This document shows positions 1 to 7,908 of a stretch of DNA of 64,000 nt, piece by piece (the first letter of the stretch is position 1; each line of letters opens with the position of its first letter). The position numbers and the translations under genes were made by a program. Where the stretch lies: NCBI RefSeq assembly GCF_000212735.1, contig NC_015510.1, positions 7,069,001 through 7,133,000 of the forward strand, written 5' to 3'. Under the pieces are notes generated by a model that saw only the letters and a program-made list of their open reading frames with translations, did not search any database and was not told the DNA's origin. This DNA is from Haliscomenobacter hydrossis DSM 1100 (lineage in GTDB: Bacteria > Bacteroidota > Bacteroidia > Chitinophagales > Saprospiraceae).

Positions 1-53
1 GGAGGTTCGAGGGTACGGAGGACAAAACCTTCGAACCCTCGAACTACCGAACC
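1..53. repeat. Right part of a GTTCG-type tandem-repeat hairpin
   Basis: The first bases carry GGTTCGAGGGT on one side and CCCTCGAACTACCGAACCC on the other, the same 8-nt unit (GTTCGAGG/GTTCGGGG and its complement) as the elements at 6936 and 35222. The left arm is cut by the window edge, so the full size is unknown. It ends directly at the stop codon of the minus-strand gene that follows. Confidence 0.6.
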
Positions 54-1145
54 CTACTTCGTTCTTCCCGACTGCACATCCGTTCGAATCCCGTATTTTT
101 CCGGTTTTTCCAATTGACGCAGTCTGGTTTCGAGTGCAATTTTATCCGCTTTCGTCAAGATCACCAAATCTGATTGACAAATTTGTGTCAATTCTTCAAT
201 AATCTTGGTTTGTACCTCCCAAAAGGAAGCTTTTGAAGCAGAAATATCATCAATGCAACGATTTTTGAGGAGAATTAGATCGTGCTCGAAGGGAGTTTTT
301 CGACGATAGAGCGAATCCATCTGTTGGAGCGCTTGAAAATGCAGACCACGACCCAAAAGACTATGCCCTTTACCCGCTGCGGTTTCAATGGTGTACCGGG
401 GGTAGTGGTATTCAATGCTATCGGATGGAAACTGCTGAATGCACCAATCAAAAAATTCGTCATCCATTTTGCCAATGGTGGTTGAGGCTCTGGTTTTAAA
501 AACGCCGTAGTGCGCAAAGAAGTGATAGGCGTCGGCAGTGCTGCTCATTTGTGGAACCACTCCGGGTAACACCGCAGGCAGCCAAAAGAGGTCGGGCAGG
601 GTATAGGTGGGATTGACCGCCAGCGCAAAAGCCGTATGTAACGATAAAGAATCCAGGAGTTCTCTAAATTGCCGGTAGGTTCGCGCCATTTCCTGATCAC
701 TTGATACGGTATGGAACCGTTGAGCGTAGCGGGTAATTTTTTTGGCTAAAGACTGGCCAAACAATGCCCCCAGGCGTTTGTTGGGCAATTGGGGTGCCGT
801 TTCTCCTTTTAGGTTGTACAATACGGCTCCATACACCCAGCCTATTTCTGCGTTTTTGGTGCGCACTTGCAGCCAGGGCTCTACATAGGATTTCCCTTGC
901 AGGAACAGGGGGGTCAAAAAAGGACTCACTTCGCCCAGGTCATGTAGTATTTCCCCTTTTTTCAGGTTGCGGATGGCTCTACCTGCTGTTCCAGGGGCTG
1001 AAAACAAACGAAAACCAGTATCGGGTACCCGAATAAGGGTGGGGTCTGATGGGAATGGTTCTGATTTGGAATGACAAGACGATAACGCCAGCAACAATAC
1101 CACTTGCACAATGGTCAGGCTAGAGGAAGAAAAAAACGTCCGCAT
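54..1145 (-). CDS. Putative lipoprotein with bacterial SH3-like domain
   Basis: This 363-residue protein begins with a lipoprotein signal: a hydrophobic stretch ending in LALSSC around residues 18-24, so it is probably lipidated at Cys24 and sorted to the periplasm or outer membrane. Residues about 40-110 look like a bacterial SH3 (SH3b) fold, with phrases such as VPDTGFRLFSAPG and WLQVRTKNAEIGWVYG that recur in SH3b modules. The remaining 250 residues match no family I recognise and are rich in aromatic and charged residues. SH3b domains often bind cell-wall peptides, but no enzymatic domain is visible here, so a role is not assigned. It is a monocistronic minus-strand gene followed at its 3' end by a tandem-repeat hairpin. 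Confidence 0.75.
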   Translation of the reverse strand: MRTFFSSSSLTIVQVVLLLALSSCHSKSEPFPSDPTLIRVPDTGFRLFSAPGTAGRAIRNLKKGEILHDLGEVSPFLTPLFLQGKSYVEPWLQVRTKNAEIGWVYGAVLYNLKGETAPQLPNKRLGALFGQSLAKKITRYAQRFHTVSSDQEMARTYRQFRELLDSLSLHTAFALAVNPTYTLPDLFWLPAVLPGVVPQMSSTADAYHFFAHYGVFKTRASTTIGKMDDEFFDWCIQQFPSDSIEYHYPRYTIETAAGKGHSLLGRGLHFQALQQMDSLYRRKTPFEHDLILLKNRCIDDISASKASFWEVQTKIIEELTQICQSDLVILTKADKIALETRLRQLEKPEKYGIRTDVQSGRTK

Positions 1146-1324
1146 GGCAAGGTAAAATTTTCAGCACAAAAAACCACTGCCCCAGGTTGAGCAGGAGAAG
1201 GTGGGGACAAAAGACAGTACTCAGCGTTTTTTCACTTTCTCTTCTCGGTCAGCAATTACTGATGCCTCTCGTCCCCTCAGTCACAACAAATATAAGTTGT
1301 TGCAGTAGGCAACAACTCACCCAA

Positions 1325-2191
1325 TTAGCCTAAATAAGATCTCAAGTTATTGCGATTGTACGACTTTCGCAAGCGGCGAATGGCGCGCTCTTTGATTTGC
1401 CGTACCCGCTCACGGGTCAAACCGTACATTTCACCAATTTCTTCGAGGGTTAAGGGCTTTTGCCCTTCCAGGCCATAATAAGCCGAAAGTACTTCAACCT
1501 CCCGAATGTTCAGGATTGACAAGCCCTGCTTGACTTCGTCTTTGAGGGATTGCTCCATCAAGCGGAAATCGGGACCCATATCGTCTTCATCAGTAATCAC
1601 ATCGAGCATTGTGGAATCACCCTCTTCGCCACTCAAAGGAGCATCTACACTCACGTGTCGGCCATTGCCCTTGAGCATATTGCCCACTTCTCTAGGGTTC
1701 ATTTCCAGCAATTCACCCAATTCTTCGTTGCTCGGTTCCCGTTCAAACTGTTGAATGAACGCGAGGTAAGCCTCGTTGACTTTGTTGTAAGAACCTACTT
1801 TGTTCAAAGGCAGGCGCACAATCCGCGAATATTCAACGATGGCTTGCAAGATCGATTGGCGAATCCACCAAACGGCGTACGAGATGAATTTAAAACCTTT
1901 GGTTTCATCAAAACGTTTGGCCGCTTTCATCAAACCGACGTTGCCCTCATTGATCAAATCACTGAGGGAAAGGCCCTGGTTTTGGTATTGTTTTGCGACG
2001 GAAACCACAAAGCGCAAGTTGGCACGAGTCAATTTGGCCATGGCATCATCATCTCCTTGTCGAATACGGCGCGCCAGCTCTGCTTCGTCATCGGCAGTAA
2101 GCATGGGGATCTTACCGATGTCGTTCAGGTATTTGTCCAGGGCCAAACTTTCGCGGGCCGTAATCTTGTTCGTAATTTTTAGCTGACGCAT
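1325..2191 (-). CDS. rpoD: RNA polymerase primary sigma factor (sigma-70/RpoD, short Bacteroidota type)
   Basis: This 288-residue protein is the housekeeping sigma factor that directs RNA polymerase to vegetative promoters. Region 1.2 ([15 protein letters not shown]), region 2 ([10 protein letters not shown], then [18 protein letters not shown] and the -10-melting segment around [13 protein letters not shown]) and region 4 ([20 protein letters not shown]) are intact. The long N-terminal region 1.1 of proteobacterial RpoD is absent, as is usual in Bacteroidota, where primary sigma factors are about 287 residues long. These factors read -33 TTTG and -7 TAnnTTTG elements, and such promoters occur repeatedly in this window. 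The gene is monocistronic with a long upstream spacer. Confidence 0.95.
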   Translation of the reverse strand: MRQLKITNKITARESLALDKYLNDIGKIPMLTADDEAELARRIRQGDDDAMAKLTRANLRFVVSVAKQYQNQGLSLSDLINEGNVGLMKAAKRFDETKGFKFISYAVWWIRQSILQAIVEYSRIVRLPLNKVGSYNKVNEAYLAFIQQFEREPSNEELGELLEMNPREVGNMLKGNGRHVSVDAPLSGEEGDSTMLDVITDEDDMGPDFRLMEQSLKDEVKQGLSILNIREVEVLSAYYGLEGQKPLTLEEIGEMYGLTRERVRQIKERAIRRLRKSYNRNNLRSYLG

Positions 2192-2547
2192 TACTTAGGA
2201 AGTTTTGGAATTAAGCAATTAAATGGGGTTATTTTTAACAATAAACACTGTGGGTAGAACGCAGTTTGACACAAGCTTTGAACGGATCACTTTGCATTCG
2301 GTTCCCCTTATCATACGCTTTCCTCTTAAAAATAGTTTCAAAATTTGAGAAAATCTTGATTTTATGCAGAAAAAAGTGCAAATCGGAGTTTTTTTCTACG
2401 ATCTGTTCCTTTAGACGCAAATTGTACGCCAAAAGTCAAGCTGAAAGTATGGAAAAAATAAGCATCGAGTTGCTATTCAGACCAAAATCAGTAAATGGGC
2501 TATTGATTGATGTGGGATATCGACTAAGTGCAAGGACTTTTGAATGC
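2192..2547. other. Spacer between the sigma-factor start and the end of a T9SS cargo gene
   Basis: This stretch of about 356 nt separates the 5' end of the sigma-factor gene from the 3' end of the next minus-strand gene, so it should hold the sigma-factor promoter and leader. I see no clear TAnnTTTG element, hairpin or RNA gene. A plus-strand open frame from about 2449 shows no recognisable protein and runs into the antisense of the next gene, so it was not called. Confidence 0.5.
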
Positions 2548-3456
2548 TCACTGCCAAATCAGTTTCAATGTCTTCTGCCGCAAATTTTTCAGATCGAATA
2601 CTTGCAAGAAATAAATCCCTTTGGGGAATGCAGTCAAAGAGAAATGATTATTTCCTTGGGAAAGGGCCTTTTGCTCCAACAAAGCTCCTAAGGCATTGAA
2701 TAGTTTACACTGGTACTGCCCAGGGTCTTCCAGGCGGAAAGAAAGCTGACCATCGCCATAATTTTGCAGAACTTGTAATCTGGAAAGTTCGCGGACATCA
2801 CGGGTACTTACCGGGTCGGCTCCCAATCTCGGCGCACAACTGAGTCCATCATTGTTTCCAACACCATATGGGTAACTATACAACAATTCATTTTTGTAGA
2901 AATAACAACTGAAGCTATTCGCACCGTCAGAAATAGCAGCAACTGGTGGTCTTAAAGTCTCTAAATCGATCGCACCAATGCCTTCTACCCAGTACAGATT
3001 GACAGCAAACTGGCGTGTGCTTAATTCCCAACGTTTGCGTGTGCTGCCATCAAGTAAGGTGATGCTGTCGATTTTTACGACTTTGAGGCGATAGGTAATT
3101 AAATCTATGGAGTCGCCTACATTTAGGTTGAAATTGTAAATCACCCGTTCTTGAGGGCGATTGGTGCTGCCAGGATCGCTGTAATAGTAGACAATTCCAG
3201 CGACCTCCCGATAATATTCCCTTGTGGTATCTATATTTTGTAAAGTTGGATCAACGGAAGTGTAGCGCTGATAGTAGTATTTGCCCTCAATTTCCACTGA
3301 ATCTTTAAAAAAAGTAAGATAAGGGTGGGTTCCTACCCAGTTTGGATAAGCAATCATCCGCCAACGGTTGTCTAAGTTGACAAATTTTTGCGCTCGTGCA
3401 GAATAGGTCGTGGAAATGAATAAAAGTATAATGTAGACGATTTTTTGAGCTTGCAT
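2548..3456 (-). CDS. Secreted protein with type IX secretion C-terminal sorting tail
   Basis: From the ATG at 3456 the product is about 302 residues and opens with a signal peptide (MQAQKIVYIILLFISTTYSA, then RAQ). The last 75 residues form a type A Por secretion-system tail: a beta-sandwich ending in GIYFLQVFDLKN...KTLKLIWQ, the pattern read by the type IX secretion machinery. The central region (residues about 25-210) matches no family I can name. A longer start at 3489 would place eleven hydrophilic residues before the signal peptide and is less likely. A PorP/SprF-like protein of the same secretion pathway is encoded at 37151-38209. The cargo function is unknown. Confidence 0.75.
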   Translation of the reverse strand: MQAQKIVYIILLFISTTYSARAQKFVNLDNRWRMIAYPNWVGTHPYLTFFKDSVEIEGKYYYQRYTSVDPTLQNIDTTREYYREVAGIVYYYSDPGSTNRPQERVIYNFNLNVGDSIDLITYRLKVVKIDSITLLDGSTRKRWELSTRQFAVNLYWVEGIGAIDLETLRPPVAAISDGANSFSCYFYKNELLYSYPYGVGNNDGLSCAPRLGADPVSTRDVRELSRLQVLQNYGDGQLSFRLEDPGQYQCKLFNALGALLEQKALSQGNNHFSLTAFPKGIYFLQVFDLKNLRQKTLKLIWQ

Positions 3457-3529
3457 GGCTTTGGGATTTAAAAGATTGTTGATAATCAACCCTTTTAGCG
3501 AAGAATGAATGCGAGCTTTTGATTTTTTA

Positions 3530-3537
3530 CAAAAATA
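3530..3537 (-). promoter_or_regulatory. -7 element of a Bacteroidota-type promoter (TATTTTTG)
   Basis: On the minus strand TATTTTTG lies about 75 nt upstream of the ATG at 3456. It matches TAnnTTTG; no good TTTG is visible 19-20 nt further upstream, so the call rests on the -7 element alone. Confidence 0.4.
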
Positions 3538-3597
3538 GTACCTTAAATGGAGGGAAGCACGGAGATTGGATTTTTTGTCCTGAAAGTTGCAGAATAA

Positions 3598-3828
3598 ATG
3601 AGCACCTTTATTCGCACACCACCAGGAAAAGCAAACGGCTGGGAAGCAATCGATGCGGATAAAGCTTATGCGGATAAAATTTACAATGAAGTACCAGGCA
3701 CTATCCCTGCGGGAGAAAGCCTGATTTGGGCTTTAGCAAAACAATCCGGAAAGTTTGAAAAGGTTTTAAGGTACCCCGCAGAAGATGGTGAGTATGAAAA
3801 ACCAATGATGGATAAGTTGGGACTTTGA
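3598..3828 (+). CDS. Small hypothetical protein (76 aa)
   Basis: A short open frame encodes a 76-residue hydrophilic protein with no signal peptide or membrane segment and a rather acidic C-terminal half (EDGEYEKPMMDKL). I do not recognise the family. It is the only frame between two oppositely oriented genes, its codon use looks like that of its neighbours, and it ends just before a strong hairpin that could terminate both it and pnp. It could be a small conserved Bacteroidota protein or a chance frame. Confidence 0.45.
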   Translation: MSTFIRTPPGKANGWEAIDADKAYADKIYNEVPGTIPAGESLIWALAKQSGKFEKVLRYPAEDGEYEKPMMDKLGL

Positions 3829-3851
3829 TTGTAGGCGGTTGCTCTAACAAC

Positions 3852-3890
3852 AAAAAAGCCTCCTGCACAAACAAACGTGCAGAAGGCTTT
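3852..3890 (-). terminator. Rho-independent terminator of pnp (probably bidirectional)
   Basis: The 13-bp inverted repeat AAGCCTCCTGCAC / GTGCAGAAGGCTT (one mismatch) surrounds an 8-nt loop. Read on the minus strand it follows the pnp stop by about 30 nt and ends in a run of six T. On the plus strand it follows the 76-aa gene and ends in TTTTG. Confidence 0.85.
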
Positions 3891-3918
3891 TGATCTAAAT
3901 CTATTTTCAAGCTAAAGC

Positions 3919-6252
3919 TTATTCTCTATCGCCCCAGCTACCACGTCCTCCGCGGTCACCGCCCCGGTCACCACCGCGATCGCGATCTCCACCGCCACCA
4001 CGACGGTCTCCGCCCCGGTCGCCACCGCCACCTCTGCGGTCGCCACCACGGTCACCGCCGCCACGGTATTCACCGCCGCGTCTTTCGCCGCCGCCACCGT
4101 TGTCGCCGCCGCCATTGTCTTCCATTCCGGGAGGTCTAGGCAACAAGGATTTGCGCGACAAGCGCATTTTGCCGGTCTTTTTGTCTACTTCCACCAGTTG
4201 GACTTTGATCTCGTCGCCTTCTTTCAGCACATCTTCCACATTGTCGATGCGGGTGTGGCTGATTTCGGAAACGTGCAACAAGCCACTCTTGCCGTTGAAG
4301 TCGACAAATACGCCGTAAGGCATCACCGACTTCACCACGCCGCGGAACACATCGCCTACGGTTGGGTTGAAGGTAATGCGATTTACCCACTCGATTGCGC
4401 TGTCAATGGCGTCTTTATTGGAAGAAGCGATGGTCACGTGACCTTTGTCGCCTTTTTCTTCAATGTTGATTTGAGTACCAGTAGAAGCCTGGATCTCCTG
4501 GATGACTTTTCCACCCGGGCCGATCACTGCACCAATGAAGCTCTTGTCGATGATGATCTCCACGATGCGTGGTGCGTGTGGCTTGTAATCTTCGCGAGGT
4601 ACTTCGATGGTTTTTTTCATCTCGTTGAGGATGTGCAAACGACCTTCACGCGCCTGACTAAGGGCACGAACGAGCAAATCGTAAGGCAGACCATCAATTT
4701 TGATGTCCATTTGGCAACCCGTGATGCCGTTTTCGGTACCGGTTACTTTGAAGTCCATATCGCCCAACGCATCTTCGTCACCGAGGATGTCACTCAGGAT
4801 AGCCACGCGGTCGCCTTCTTTGATCATCCCCATGGCGATCCCGGATACGGGTGCCTTGATTTTGATCCCGGCATCCATCAGCGCGAGCGTACCCGCACAA
4901 ACCGTAGCCATAGAGGAAGAACCATTGGATTCCAGGATATCGGATACAATCCGCACGGTGTAAGGCAGATCAGCAGGCATCACTTTGCGCAATGAGCGCG
5001 CCGCCAGGTTGGCGTGGCCCACTTCACGGCGGCCAGGGCCACGTGATGGTTTCACTTCACCCACAGAATAGCCAGGGAAGTTATAGTGCAGGATGAATTT
5101 CTCGTGGTACATCTCTTGCGAGTTGTCGATCATCTGCTCGTCGGTCTTGGTGCCCAAGGTCAACGAGGTCAAAGCCTGGGTTTCGCCACGGGTAAAGATG
5201 GCCGAACCATGGGTAGAAGGCAGATAGTCTACTTCAGACCAGATGTGGCGAATTTCGCTGGGCCCACGACCGTCCAAACGAATGCCATCCAGGATGACTT
5301 CACGAATGGTTTTTTTCTTCAGGACGTCAAAATAACGCTTAAAGAAGGGCTTTTTCTCTGGCCAGGCCTCTTCGCCATAAGCAAGCGCCATCTCTACTTC
5401 GGCTTCTTTTTTAACTTCTTCGAACTTCTTCTTGCGGGCATTTTTCTCCGAAGCACTGCTCGCTACCGCGCGAATTTTGTCAACAACCAGTTCCTTAAGT
5501 TTCTCTAGTACCCCTTCGTCTTCGGGAAGTGGTGGCACTTCACGTTTGATCAGCGCTTTGTCGCCGACCAGTTGGGCCAGGGCGATTTGGGCATGGCACT
5601 GTACTTTGATTGCTTCGTGGGCAATGCGCAAGGCATCAATCATGGATTCTTCATCCATTTCCTTGGCTTCACCTTCCACCATGGTGATGTCTTGCAAAGT
5701 AGCCGCTACGATCAAATCGATGTCGGCAGTTTTAAGTGCTTCTTTACCAGGATTGATGACAAATTCGCCGTTGATGCGGGCAACCCGAACCTCAGAGATG
5801 GGGCCCTGGAAGGGAATATCCGACACACTCAGCGCGGCCGAAGCAGCGAGTGCTACAAATGCGTCGGGCATTTCGTTTTTCTCCACCGAGATCAAGTTGA
5901 TCATGATCTGGGTGTCGTTCATGTAGTGATTGGGGAAGAGCGGGCGAATGGCCCGGTCAACCAAACGAGAGCACAATATCTCGTAGTCGGAAAGTTTGGT
6001 TTCGCGACGGAAGAAGTTGCCTGGAATACGACCTGATGAGGCAAATTTTTCTTGATAGTCCACGGATAGTGGAAAAAAATCTTGTCCAGCGCGGGCTTCT
6101 TTGTCTGAGGTAGCCACGGCGAAAATCATGGTATTGCCGCAACGCACCACTACCGAGCCGTCGGCTTGGGTAGCTAACTTACCCGTTTCGATGATCACTT
6201 CACGACCATCGGGTAAATTGAAAGACTTTGTGATTGGAATCTGTTGTCCCAT
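3919..6252 (-). CDS. pnp: Polyribonucleotide nucleotidyltransferase (PNPase) with RGG-rich tail
   Basis: PNPase degrades RNA 3' to 5' by phosphorolysis and is a core enzyme of cytoplasmic mRNA turnover. The 777-residue product shows the family order: first RNase PH domain (about 10-145), all-alpha linker, second RNase PH domain (about 325-545, with FTRGETQAL and the active-site region DILGDEDALGDMDFK), KH domain (about 565-625, VIGPGGKVIQEI) and S1 domain (about 635-700, GVFVDFNGKSGLLHVSEI). After the S1 domain comes a tail of roughly 75 residues built almost only from Gly, Arg, Asp and Glu (repeats such as GGDRGGDRRGGGG), which accounts for most of the excess over the usual 700 residues. It follows rpsO on the same strand, the common rpsO-pnp order, but each gene has its own terminator here. 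Confidence 0.95.
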   Translation of the reverse strand: MGQQIPITKSFNLPDGREVIIETGKLATQADGSVVVRCGNTMIFAVATSDKEARAGQDFFPLSVDYQEKFASSGRIPGNFFRRETKLSDYEILCSRLVDRAIRPLFPNHYMNDTQIMINLISVEKNEMPDAFVALAASAALSVSDIPFQGPISEVRVARINGEFVINPGKEALKTADIDLIVAATLQDITMVEGEAKEMDEESMIDALRIAHEAIKVQCHAQIALAQLVGDKALIKREVPPLPEDEGVLEKLKELVVDKIRAVASSASEKNARKKKFEEVKKEAEVEMALAYGEEAWPEKKPFFKRYFDVLKKKTIREVILDGIRLDGRGPSEIRHIWSEVDYLPSTHGSAIFTRGETQALTSLTLGTKTDEQMIDNSQEMYHEKFILHYNFPGYSVGEVKPSRGPGRREVGHANLAARSLRKVMPADLPYTVRIVSDILESNGSSSMATVCAGTLALMDAGIKIKAPVSGIAMGMIKEGDRVAILSDILGDEDALGDMDFKVTGTENGITGCQMDIKIDGLPYDLLVRALSQAREGRLHILNEMKKTIEVPREDYKPHAPRIVEIIIDKSFIGAVIGPGGKVIQEIQASTGTQINIEEKGDKGHVTIASSNKDAIDSAIEWVNRITFNPTVGDVFRGVVKSVMPYGVFVDFNGKSGLLHVSEISHTRIDNVEDVLKEGDEIKVQLVEVDKKTGKMRLSRKSLLPRPPGMEDNGGGDNGGGGERRGGEYRGGGDRGGDRRGGGGDRGGDRRGGGGDRDRGGDRGGDRGGRGSWGDRE

Positions 6253-6306
6253 AAATTGAAATCGCTTTTTGAATATGTCTTAACCTTCGTGTATCCTTAG
6301 TGGGTA

Positions 6307-6402
6307 GCTGAAAAGTTGAAGGGTTGAAAAGCTGAAAAGAGACTAAGACTGATGGAGAAATGGTATAACTTTTCTAAAACTTTCCTTAATTCAACATTTC
6401 AT
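6307..6402. repeat. Degenerate GTTGAAAA tandem-repeat element between rpsO and pnp
   Basis: The left side repeats GCTGAAAA/GTTGAAGG/GTTGAAAA four times; the right side is a poor complement (CTTTTCTAAAACTTTCC, then TTCAAC). It resembles a decayed version of the element at 32850. The rest of the 307-nt spacer 6253-6559 holds the rpsO terminator and nothing else I can identify. Confidence 0.35.
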
Positions 6403-6515
6403 TAAAAAACCTGAGCAGCATAAAAGGTTGTGCGGAGGAGATAATGAGAGAGGATCTTGTTGCTATTAACGCTTGCTCTTTTACCCCAAAATCAATCTGC
6501 ACTTACGCAAAAACA

Positions 6516-6548
6516 AAGGAAGCGCCCTCAAAAAGAGAACGCTTCCTT
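6516..6548 (-). terminator. Rho-independent terminator of rpsO
   Basis: AAGGAAGCG and CGCTTCCTT form a perfect 9-bp stem around a 15-nt loop just downstream of the rpsO stop codon. On the minus strand the stem is followed by TTTGTTTT. Confidence 0.8.
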
Positions 6549-6559
6549 GGCGTCTGGGA

Positions 6560-6835
6560 TTACTTACGAATGCCCAGTTGTTCAATTAGTTCGCGGTATT
6601 TCACAATATCTTTTTTGGAAAGGTATTGCAACAAACGCTTTCTTTTGCCGACGAGCATCAACAAGGTGCGCCGACAAGCGTGATCTTTCCGGTTTTGATT
6701 CAAGTGCTTGGACAGCTCCAGAATCCGGTAAGTAAAAAGTGCCACCTGGCCCTCAGTTGAGCCAGTGTTTTCAGCGGCTCCACCATACTGAGTAAAAAAC
6801 TCAGCTTTCTTCTCTTTTGTTAAATATACTGCCAT
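6560..6835 (-). CDS. rpsO: 30S ribosomal protein S15
   Basis: The 91-residue product has the length and sequence of S15, the primary binder of the 16S rRNA central domain needed for platform assembly of the small subunit. Family landmarks are TGSTEGQVALFTYRI (with the Gly-Ser-Thr-Glu-Gln signature), HLNQNRKDHACRRTLLMLV and KRKRLLQYLSKKD. It lies just upstream of pnp on the same strand. S15 often represses its own translation through its leader; the leader here (about 45 nt) is short and I cannot assign a binding fold to it. Confidence 0.95.
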   Translation of the reverse strand: MAVYLTKEKKAEFFTQYGGAAENTGSTEGQVALFTYRILELSKHLNQNRKDHACRRTLLMLVGKRKRLLQYLSKKDIVKYRELIEQLGIRK

Positions 6836-6885
6836 TGTGTTGGAATTAATACCGTTAGTGATTTCACGAATCAGTTACAGCGCCG

Positions 6886-6893
6886 CAAAGGTA
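6886..6893 (-). promoter_or_regulatory. -7 element of the rpsO promoter (TACCTTTG)
   Basis: Minus-strand TACCTTTG fits TAnnTTTG and lies about 50 nt upstream of the rpsO start. The -33 position holds T-rich sequence without a clear TTG. Confidence 0.5.
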
Positions 6894-6935
6894 AGTTTTT
6901 TGTGGAAAAGAAAAAATAAAATTTAAGGTTTTAGG

Positions 6936-7027
6936 GTTCGAAGTTCGGGGGTTCGGGGGTTCGAAGGTTGCACACAATTCTGCCCCAAACCCTCGAACCC
7001 CCAAACCCTCGAACCCTCGAACCCCCC
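6936..7027. repeat. GTTCGGGG tandem-repeat hairpin
   Basis: The left arm is four to five copies of an 8-nt unit (GTTCGAAG, GTTCGGGG), the right arm is the complement (ACCCTCGAACCCCC). They flank a short unrelated loop (CACACAATTCTG). The arms pair imperfectly. The element fills the space between the rpsO promoter and the stop codon of the dehydrogenase gene, both on the minus strand. Confidence 0.75.
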
Positions 7028-7792
7028 TCACAACATCATCCCACCCGAAACCTCGATGCGTTGGGCATTGATCCAGCGGGCATCCTCGGTACAAAGGAAA
7101 GCGACTACGCCGCCAATGTCTTCGGGTAGCCCGACACGGCTTAAGGCAGTAGCTGAAGCAATATTCGCGTTTAAGGCTGCATTGTCGCGTACAGCTCCTC
7201 CTCCGAAGTCGGTTTCAATGGCGCCCGGTGCAACTACATTGACCCGGATGCCTCGTACACCTAATTCTTTGGCCTGGTACTTGGTCAGGGTTTCGATGGC
7301 TCCTTTCATGGAAGCGTAAGCAGCATAGCCGGGGAAGGAGAACCGCGCCAGACCAGTCGAAATGTTGACGATACCTCCGCCGTCGTTGAGGAGCGGAAGG
7401 GCTTTTTGAGCCATAAAAAACCCACCTTTGAAGTGAATGTTCAACAAGGCATTGAATTGCTCTTCGGTGGTTTCAGCAAATGAGGCATGGATGCCGATTC
7501 CGGCGTTGTTGACCAAAAAATCGATTTTATCCCTATGGAATTGGGTATTCAGTATAGTACTCAACTGTGCAAAAAAGGCATCAAAACTTTTGCTCTCACC
7601 TACATTGAGGTGTAGCGCCGCCGCTTTTTGGCCCAAGGCTTCAATTTGTTGTACAACTTCGTGTGCTTCTGCTACCTTGCTCTGGTAAGTGATGATGACG
7701 TCAAGGCCCTTTTGGGCAAAGCGCAAAGCCATCTCCTTGCCGAGTCCACGGCTACCGCCCGTGATCAGCACAATTTTGTTTGTGGATGTCAT
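7028..7792 (-). CDS. SDR-family NAD(P)-dependent oxidoreductase
   Basis: This 254-residue protein is a classical short-chain dehydrogenase/reductase of the FabG-like type. It has the dinucleotide-binding motif TGGSRGLG (about residues 11-18), NNAG (about 92-95), the catalytic Ser in NISTG, the catalytic Tyr and Lys in YASMK (about 158-162), and a C-terminal segment ending in EVSGGMML. The substrate cannot be read from sequence. It lies directly downstream of an AraC-type regulator on the same strand, 107 nt apart, and its promoter is preceded by three 21-bp direct repeats, so control by that regulator is likely. A housekeeping FabG role is less likely given this setting. Confidence 0.9.
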   Translation of the reverse strand: MTSTNKIVLITGGSRGLGKEMALRFAQKGLDVIITYQSKVAEAHEVVQQIEALGQKAAALHLNVGESKSFDAFFAQLSTILNTQFHRDKIDFLVNNAGIGIHASFAETTEEQFNALLNIHFKGGFFMAQKALPLLNDGGGIVNISTGLARFSFPGYAAYASMKGAIETLTKYQAKELGVRGIRVNVVAPGAIETDFGGGAVRDNAALNANIASATALSRVGLPEDIGGVVAFLCTEDARWINAQRIEVSGGMML

Positions 7793-7818
7793 TGGTTGAT
7801 TTGTTTAAAATGATGCTG

Positions 7819-7848
7819 CAAAATTATGGGCAGCAGCGTCGGAAGTAA
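7819..7848 (-). promoter_or_regulatory. Promoter of the SDR gene (TAATTTTG, weak -33)
   Basis: Minus-strand TAATTTTG at 7819-7826 matches TAnnTTTG and lies 27 nt upstream of the start codon. Nineteen nt further upstream only TTTA is found, a poor -33, which suits an activator-dependent promoter. Confidence 0.6.
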
Positions 7849-7852
7849 ATGC

Positions 7853-7908
7853 GGGAATCAAACCAATAACTGCAAAAATCAAACATTAACTGCAAAAAAT
7901 CAAACATT
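7853..7908 (-). promoter_or_regulatory. Three 21-bp direct repeats: likely AraC-type operator
   Basis: Three copies of AATCAAAC(C/A)WTAACTGC follow each other; the invariant TCAAAC starts at 7858, 7879 and 7900, exactly 21 bp (two helical turns) apart. They begin a few bases upstream of the -33 region of the SDR promoter, where AraC-family activators bind. The distal copy overlaps the stop codon of the AraC gene. The 12-mer CAAAAATCAAAC of the middle repeat also occurs in the promoter of the AraC gene (8821-8832). Confidence 0.65.

Noticed and set aside
2266-2691. 141-aa plus-strand frame upstream of and antisense to the T9SS cargo gene
   Set aside because: Its end overlaps the conserved sorting tail of the cargo gene and its sequence matches nothing I know.
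3912-4115. Minus-strand frame rich in Ala, Val and Thr over the pnp 3' end
   Set aside because: It is an alternative frame of the GC-rich RGG-tail codons, has no start signal and lies wholly inside pnp.
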